In this document: piece after piece, positions 30,416 through 33,134 of the stretch
Position numbering within the stretch: the first letter of the stretch is position 1
Layout of the letters: the number at the start of each line of letters is the position of its first letter
Source: Pseudonocardia halophobica
Lineage (GTDB): Bacteria > Actinomycetota > Actinomycetes > Mycobacteriales > Pseudonocardiaceae
Assembly: GCF_027922425.1 (NCBI RefSeq)
Contig: NZ_BSFQ01000060.1
Coordinates: forward strand, 1 to 33,134
Reading direction: 5' to 3'
Length of the DNA stretch: 33,134 nt
The notes under the pieces: generated by a model
Databases searched by the model: none
The model's input: the letters and a program-made list of their open reading frames with translations, nothing else
What the model was told of the DNA's origin: nothing
Made by a program: the position numbers and the translations under genes

Positions 30416-31495
30416 GTGAGCACCGCCGTGAACCGGCTGGCCCCCTGGCCGGGCGTGATCGAGGCCTACCGCGACCGGATGCCCGTCGGGCCGGACTGGG
30501 AGATCGTCACCCTGGCGGAGGGCGGCACCCCGCTGCTGCCGGCGCCGGTGCTGTCCGAGCGCACCGGCTGCGAGGTCCACCTGAAGGTCGACGGCCTCAA
30601 CCCGACCGGGTCCTTCAAGGACCGCGGGATGACCATGGCCGTGACCGCGGCGCTCGCCGAGGGCAAGCAGAGCGTGCTCTGCGCGTCGACCGGCAACACG
30701 TCCGCCTCGGCGGCCGCCTACGCCGCCCGCGCCCGGATGACCAGCGCCGTGCTGGTGCCGCGCGGCAAGATCGCGCTGGGCAAGCTGGCCCAGGCCGTGG
30801 CGCACGGGGCCCGGATCCTGCAGATCGACGGCAACTTCGACGACTGCCTCGAGCTGGCCCGCAAGACCACCGCGGACTACCCGGCCATCGCGCTCGTCAA
30901 CTCGGTGAACCCGACCCGGATCGCCGGCCAGGCCAGCGCGGCCTACGAGATCTGCGACGCGCTGGGCCGCGCCCCCGACGTGCACTGCCTGCCGGTGGGC
31001 AACGCGGGCAACATCACCGCGTACTGGAAGGGCTACCGCGGCTACCACGCCGACGGGCTCGTGTCCTCGCTGCCGCGCATGTTCGGGTTCCAGGCCGCCG
31101 GCGCCGCGCCGCTGGTCCAGGGCGCGCCCGTGAAGAACCCCGAGACGATCGCCACCGCGATCCGGATCGGCGCGCCGGCCTCGTGGAACGGCGCCGAGAC
31201 CGCCCGCGAGGAGTCCGACGGCCGGTTCGCCGCTGTCACGGACGACGAGATCCTGGCGGCGCACCGGCTGCTGTCCACCCGCGAGGCCGTGTTCGTGGAG
31301 CCCGCGTCGGCCGCGAGCGTCGCCGGGCTGCTGCAGGCCTCGGCGAACGGCTGGCTGGACCGCGGGCAGCTCGTGGTGTGCACCGTCACCGGCAACGGGC
31401 TCAAGGACCCGGACAGCGTGCTGGCCACCGCCCCGGCGCCCGAGATCGTGCCGATCGACCCCACGGCCGTCGCCGCGGCCCTGGAGCTGGCCTGA
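30416..31495 (+). CDS. thrC: Threonine synthase
   Basis: The 359-aa PLP enzyme makes threonine from O-phosphohomoserine. The PLP Lys is in GLNPTGSFKDRGMTMAV. Other blocks are LCASTGNTSASAAAYAARAR, LVNSVNPTRIAGQASAAYEI, and the phosphate-cradling VGNAGNITAYWKGYRGY. GTG 30416 is preferred because GGGAGAG lies at the right distance. The in-frame ATG at 30401 has no ribosome site and would only add MTGET. The stop overlaps the thrB start (TGATG), so the two are translationally coupled. Confidence 0.96.
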   Translation: MSTAVNRLAPWPGVIEAYRDRMPVGPDWEIVTLAEGGTPLLPAPVLSERTGCEVHLKVDGLNPTGSFKDRGMTMAVTAALAEGKQSVLCASTGNTSASAAAYAARARMTSAVLVPRGKIALGKLAQAVAHGARILQIDGNFDDCLELARKTTADYPAIALVNSVNPTRIAGQASAAYEICDALGRAPDVHCLPVGNAGNITAYWKGYRGYHADGLVSSLPRMFGFQAAGAAPLVQGAPVKNPETIATAIRIGAPASWNGAETAREESDGRFAAVTDDEILAAHRLLSTREAVFVEPASAASVAGLLQASANGWLDRGQLVVCTVTGNGLKDPDSVLATAPAPEIVPIDPTAVAAALELA

Positions 31496-32400
31496 TGGGG
31501 CGGCCCACCGAGGTGCGGGTGCGCGTTCCGGCGTCGTCGGCCAACCTCGGGCCCGGCTTCGACTCGCTCGGGCTCGCGCTCGGCCTGTACGACGACGTCG
31601 AGGTGTGCGCCACGGCGGAGCCCGGCGTGCACGTCGAGGTCGAGGGCGAGGGCGCCGCCCAGGTGCCGTGTGACGAGACGCATCTTGTGGTGCGCGCCAT
31701 GCGGACCGCGTGGGCGCTGTTCGGGGACGAGCCGGCGGGCCTGCGGATGCGGTGCCGCAACGCGATCCCGCACTCGCGCGGGCTGGGCAGCTCGGCCGCC
31801 GCGGCGGTGGCCGGCGCCGTCGCCGCCTGCGTGCTGTCGGGGCGCGACCCGAAGCTCGAGCAGGAGGCGTTGCTGCAGGTCACGGCCGGGATGGAGGGGC
31901 ACGCGGACAACGCCGCGGCCAGCCTGCTCGGCGGTTTCGTCGTGGCCTGGGAGCAGGTCGGGAACACCAGCGCGCGCTTCCACGCTGTACGCCTCGACGT
32001 GCACGCCGGCATCGCGCCGGTCGCGCTCGTCGCAGGGGTCGAGTCCTCCACCAAGACGACCCGCGGTCTCCTTCCCGAACTGGTCCCGCTGCCCGACGCG
32101 GCGTTCACCGGGAGCCGGACCGCACTCTCCGTCCTCGCCTTCACCCAGCGGCCCGAGCTGCTGATGGCGGCCACGGAGGACCGGCTGCACCAGGGCTACC
32201 GCCGCCCGGCCTACCCCGGGTCCGCGGACCTCGTCGACGCGCTGCGCGCCCACGGCGTCCCGGCCGCGATCTCCGGCGCCGGACCGACCGTCCTGGCGCT
32301 GACCACGGACGGGACGCTGCCCGGGGACGTGGACACCGCCGGTTTCACGGCGCTCCCGCTGCCCGTCGACACGCTCGGTGCGCAGGTCGAGATCGGCTGA
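31495..32400 (+). CDS. thrB: Homoserine kinase
   Basis: The 301-aa GHMP-family kinase phosphorylates homoserine to supply ThrC. The N-terminal substrate block is VRVPASSANLGPGFDSLGLA. The ATP-binding loop IPHSRGLGSSAAAAVAGAVA has the family's GLGSSAA. The third motif is PAAISGAGPTVLALT near the C-terminus. The ATG overlaps the thrC stop by one base. It is the last gene of the hom-thrC-thrB group, and rho follows after a 328-base gap. Confidence 0.96.
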   Translation: MGRPTEVRVRVPASSANLGPGFDSLGLALGLYDDVEVCATAEPGVHVEVEGEGAAQVPCDETHLVVRAMRTAWALFGDEPAGLRMRCRNAIPHSRGLGSSAAAAVAGAVAACVLSGRDPKLEQEALLQVTAGMEGHADNAAASLLGGFVVAWEQVGNTSARFHAVRLDVHAGIAPVALVAGVESSTKTTRGLLPELVPLPDAAFTGSRTALSVLAFTQRPELLMAATEDRLHQGYRRPAYPGSADLVDALRAHGVPAAISGAGPTVLALTTDGTLPGDVDTAGFTALPLPVDTLGAQVEIG

Positions 32401-32728
32401 GGTCCTGCGCCGACACGCCGGGCCCGACCGGGGGTGTTGTTGCCGCGGAACCCTGGACGGTCTACCCTCGGTTTCGCACGGCGATCCACGCGTCATCCGC
32501 GTGGCCTCTCGAGCCGGAACCCACTCACTGCAGTCCATGCGGTCGGAATCCGGACCGGACCGAGCGGCCTCTTCCCCGCGACCGTCGCACTGGTCGCCGC
32601 CCCTGCACATCGCCGACGGCGGCTCTCTTCATGCCGCCCCGGCGTCGTAGTCCGGCGGAGGAGCCGGACGTGACGTGTGGAATCCGCTGGTCCCGGCACC
32701 GCCCGCGGGCCGGTCAGGAAGGAACTTC
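32401..32728. other. Gap holding the rho promoter and a long rho leader
   Basis: The first 39 bases follow the thrB stop without a convincing terminator. From about 32475 the rest would be a leader of about 250 bases. It could encode a 37-residue peptide (ATG 32537 to TAG 32650), but that has no good ribosome site. Long leaders are usual for rho, which often controls its own termination. I see no classical riboswitch. Confidence 0.5.
32440..32468 (+). promoter_or_regulatory. Candidate rho promoter
   Basis: TTGCCG (32440-32445) and TACCCT (32463-32468) are separated by exactly 17 bases, a good actinobacterial housekeeping match. Transcription would start near 32475, about 255 bases before the rho GTG. 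Confidence 0.55.
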
Positions 32729-33112
32729 GTGAGCGAGACCGATCTCGTCAGCACCCCGGCAACGGCAGAGGGTGCTGCCCCCAAGAGGCGGGGCGGACTG
32801 TCCGGAATGGTCCTCGCCGACCTGCGCCAGCTCGCCGGGGAGCTGAACATCCCGGACATCGCCGGGATGCGGAAGGGCGACCTCATCGCCGCCATCAAGG
32901 AGAAGCAGGGCGCCGCGCCGGCGAAGCGGACCTCGAGGAAGGCCTCCGCCGCCGACCAGCTCCCGCTCGACGGCGGCGAGGACACCGCGCCCGTCAAGCC
33001 GCGCCGCACCCGCGCGGCCAAGGCCGAGAGCGTCGAGGCCCCTGCGGCGCCCGCCGCGGAGACCGCGGCCCCGGCGGGTGACGCCGAGCAGCCGGCCGAG
33101 CAGCCAGCCTAG
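32729..33112 (+). CDS. rho: Transcription termination factor Rho, N-terminal part ending at an in-frame TAG
   Basis: GTG 32729 follows a GGAAGGA ribosome site. The visible 127 residues are the Rho N-terminal domain (GLSGMVLADLRQLAGELNIP, then GMRKGDLIAAIKEKQG) and the beginning of the Ala/Pro/Glu-rich insert typical of actinobacterial Rho. A TAG at 33110-33112 ends the frame. The next seven codons in the same frame (APASAEA) continue the same composition. The cold-shock RNA-binding and ATPase domains must lie beyond the window. A real 127-residue Rho would be non-functional, so the TAG may be a sequencing error, a mutation, or a start-shift situation. This cannot be settled here. Confidence 0.8.
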   Translation: MSETDLVSTPATAEGAAPKRRGGLSGMVLADLRQLAGELNIPDIAGMRKGDLIAAIKEKQGAAPAKRTSRKASAADQLPLDGGEDTAPVKPRRTRAAKAESVEAPAAPAAETAAPAGDAEQPAEQPA

Positions 33113-33134
33113 GCCCCCGCCTCCGCCGAGGCCC

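Overview
The window is very GC-rich, with almost every third codon position G or C in the real genes. It has many GTG starts, stop/start overlaps, leaderless-looking promoters and a long-leader rho gene. This fits an actinomycete. The pyrophosphate-type phosphofructokinase signature, the nitrate reductase/flavoprotein fusion and the lysA-hom-thrC-thrB-rho order suggest a Pseudonocardia-like member of the Pseudonocardiaceae. That placement is inference, because there is no rRNA here.

Layout. (1) 102-4514 (+): a coupled four-gene operon for a B12-dependent diol/glycerol dehydratase: large subunit, medium subunit, and the two subunits of its reactivating factor. The usual small subunit is absent from the operon. 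(2) 4595-6183 (+): an HTH-cupin regulator with a palindromic operator and a leaderless promoter, coupled to a PurM/AIR-synthase-like protein. (3) 6184-6431: a hairpin and a 22-bp tandem repeat array. (4) 6432-13831: mostly minus-strand genes (a hypothetical protein, phosphofructokinase, two paralogous exported M15-like proteins flanking a DUF3616 protein, a small Cys-rich protein, a DinB-like protein), one plus-strand hypothetical gene, and a 0.9-kb non-coding stretch with diverged repeats. (5) 13849-20815 (-): a flippase and a kinase-like protein in one operon, then a 1356-aa nitrate reductase fused to a flavodoxin/FAD/NAD(P)H reductase. (6) 20974-23862 (-): a GAF-PAS-GAF-PP2C-HATPase-STAS signalling gene cut in two by one in-frame TGA. 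(7) tRNA-Arg(CCG) with its terminator, then a coupled DUF3105/DUF305 membrane-anchored pair. (8) 25758-32400 (+): argS, lysA, hom, thrC, thrB. (9) 32729 onward (+): the start of rho, which meets an in-frame TAG 22 bases before the window ends.

Most unusual features. A 40-nt palindromic repeat occurs three times. Two copies lie at gene ends, and one lies in frame inside the nitrate reductase fusion, exactly at the junction between its molybdopterin and flavodoxin halves. Two otherwise well-formed genes carry in-frame stop codons. The dehydratase operon lacks its small subunit, and its medium subunit lacks the microcompartment-targeting N-terminus. Five genes share a TANNN(T/C)-N6/7-start arrangement that suggests leaderless transcription. 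No CRISPR array, insertion sequence, phage or complete new defence system is visible.
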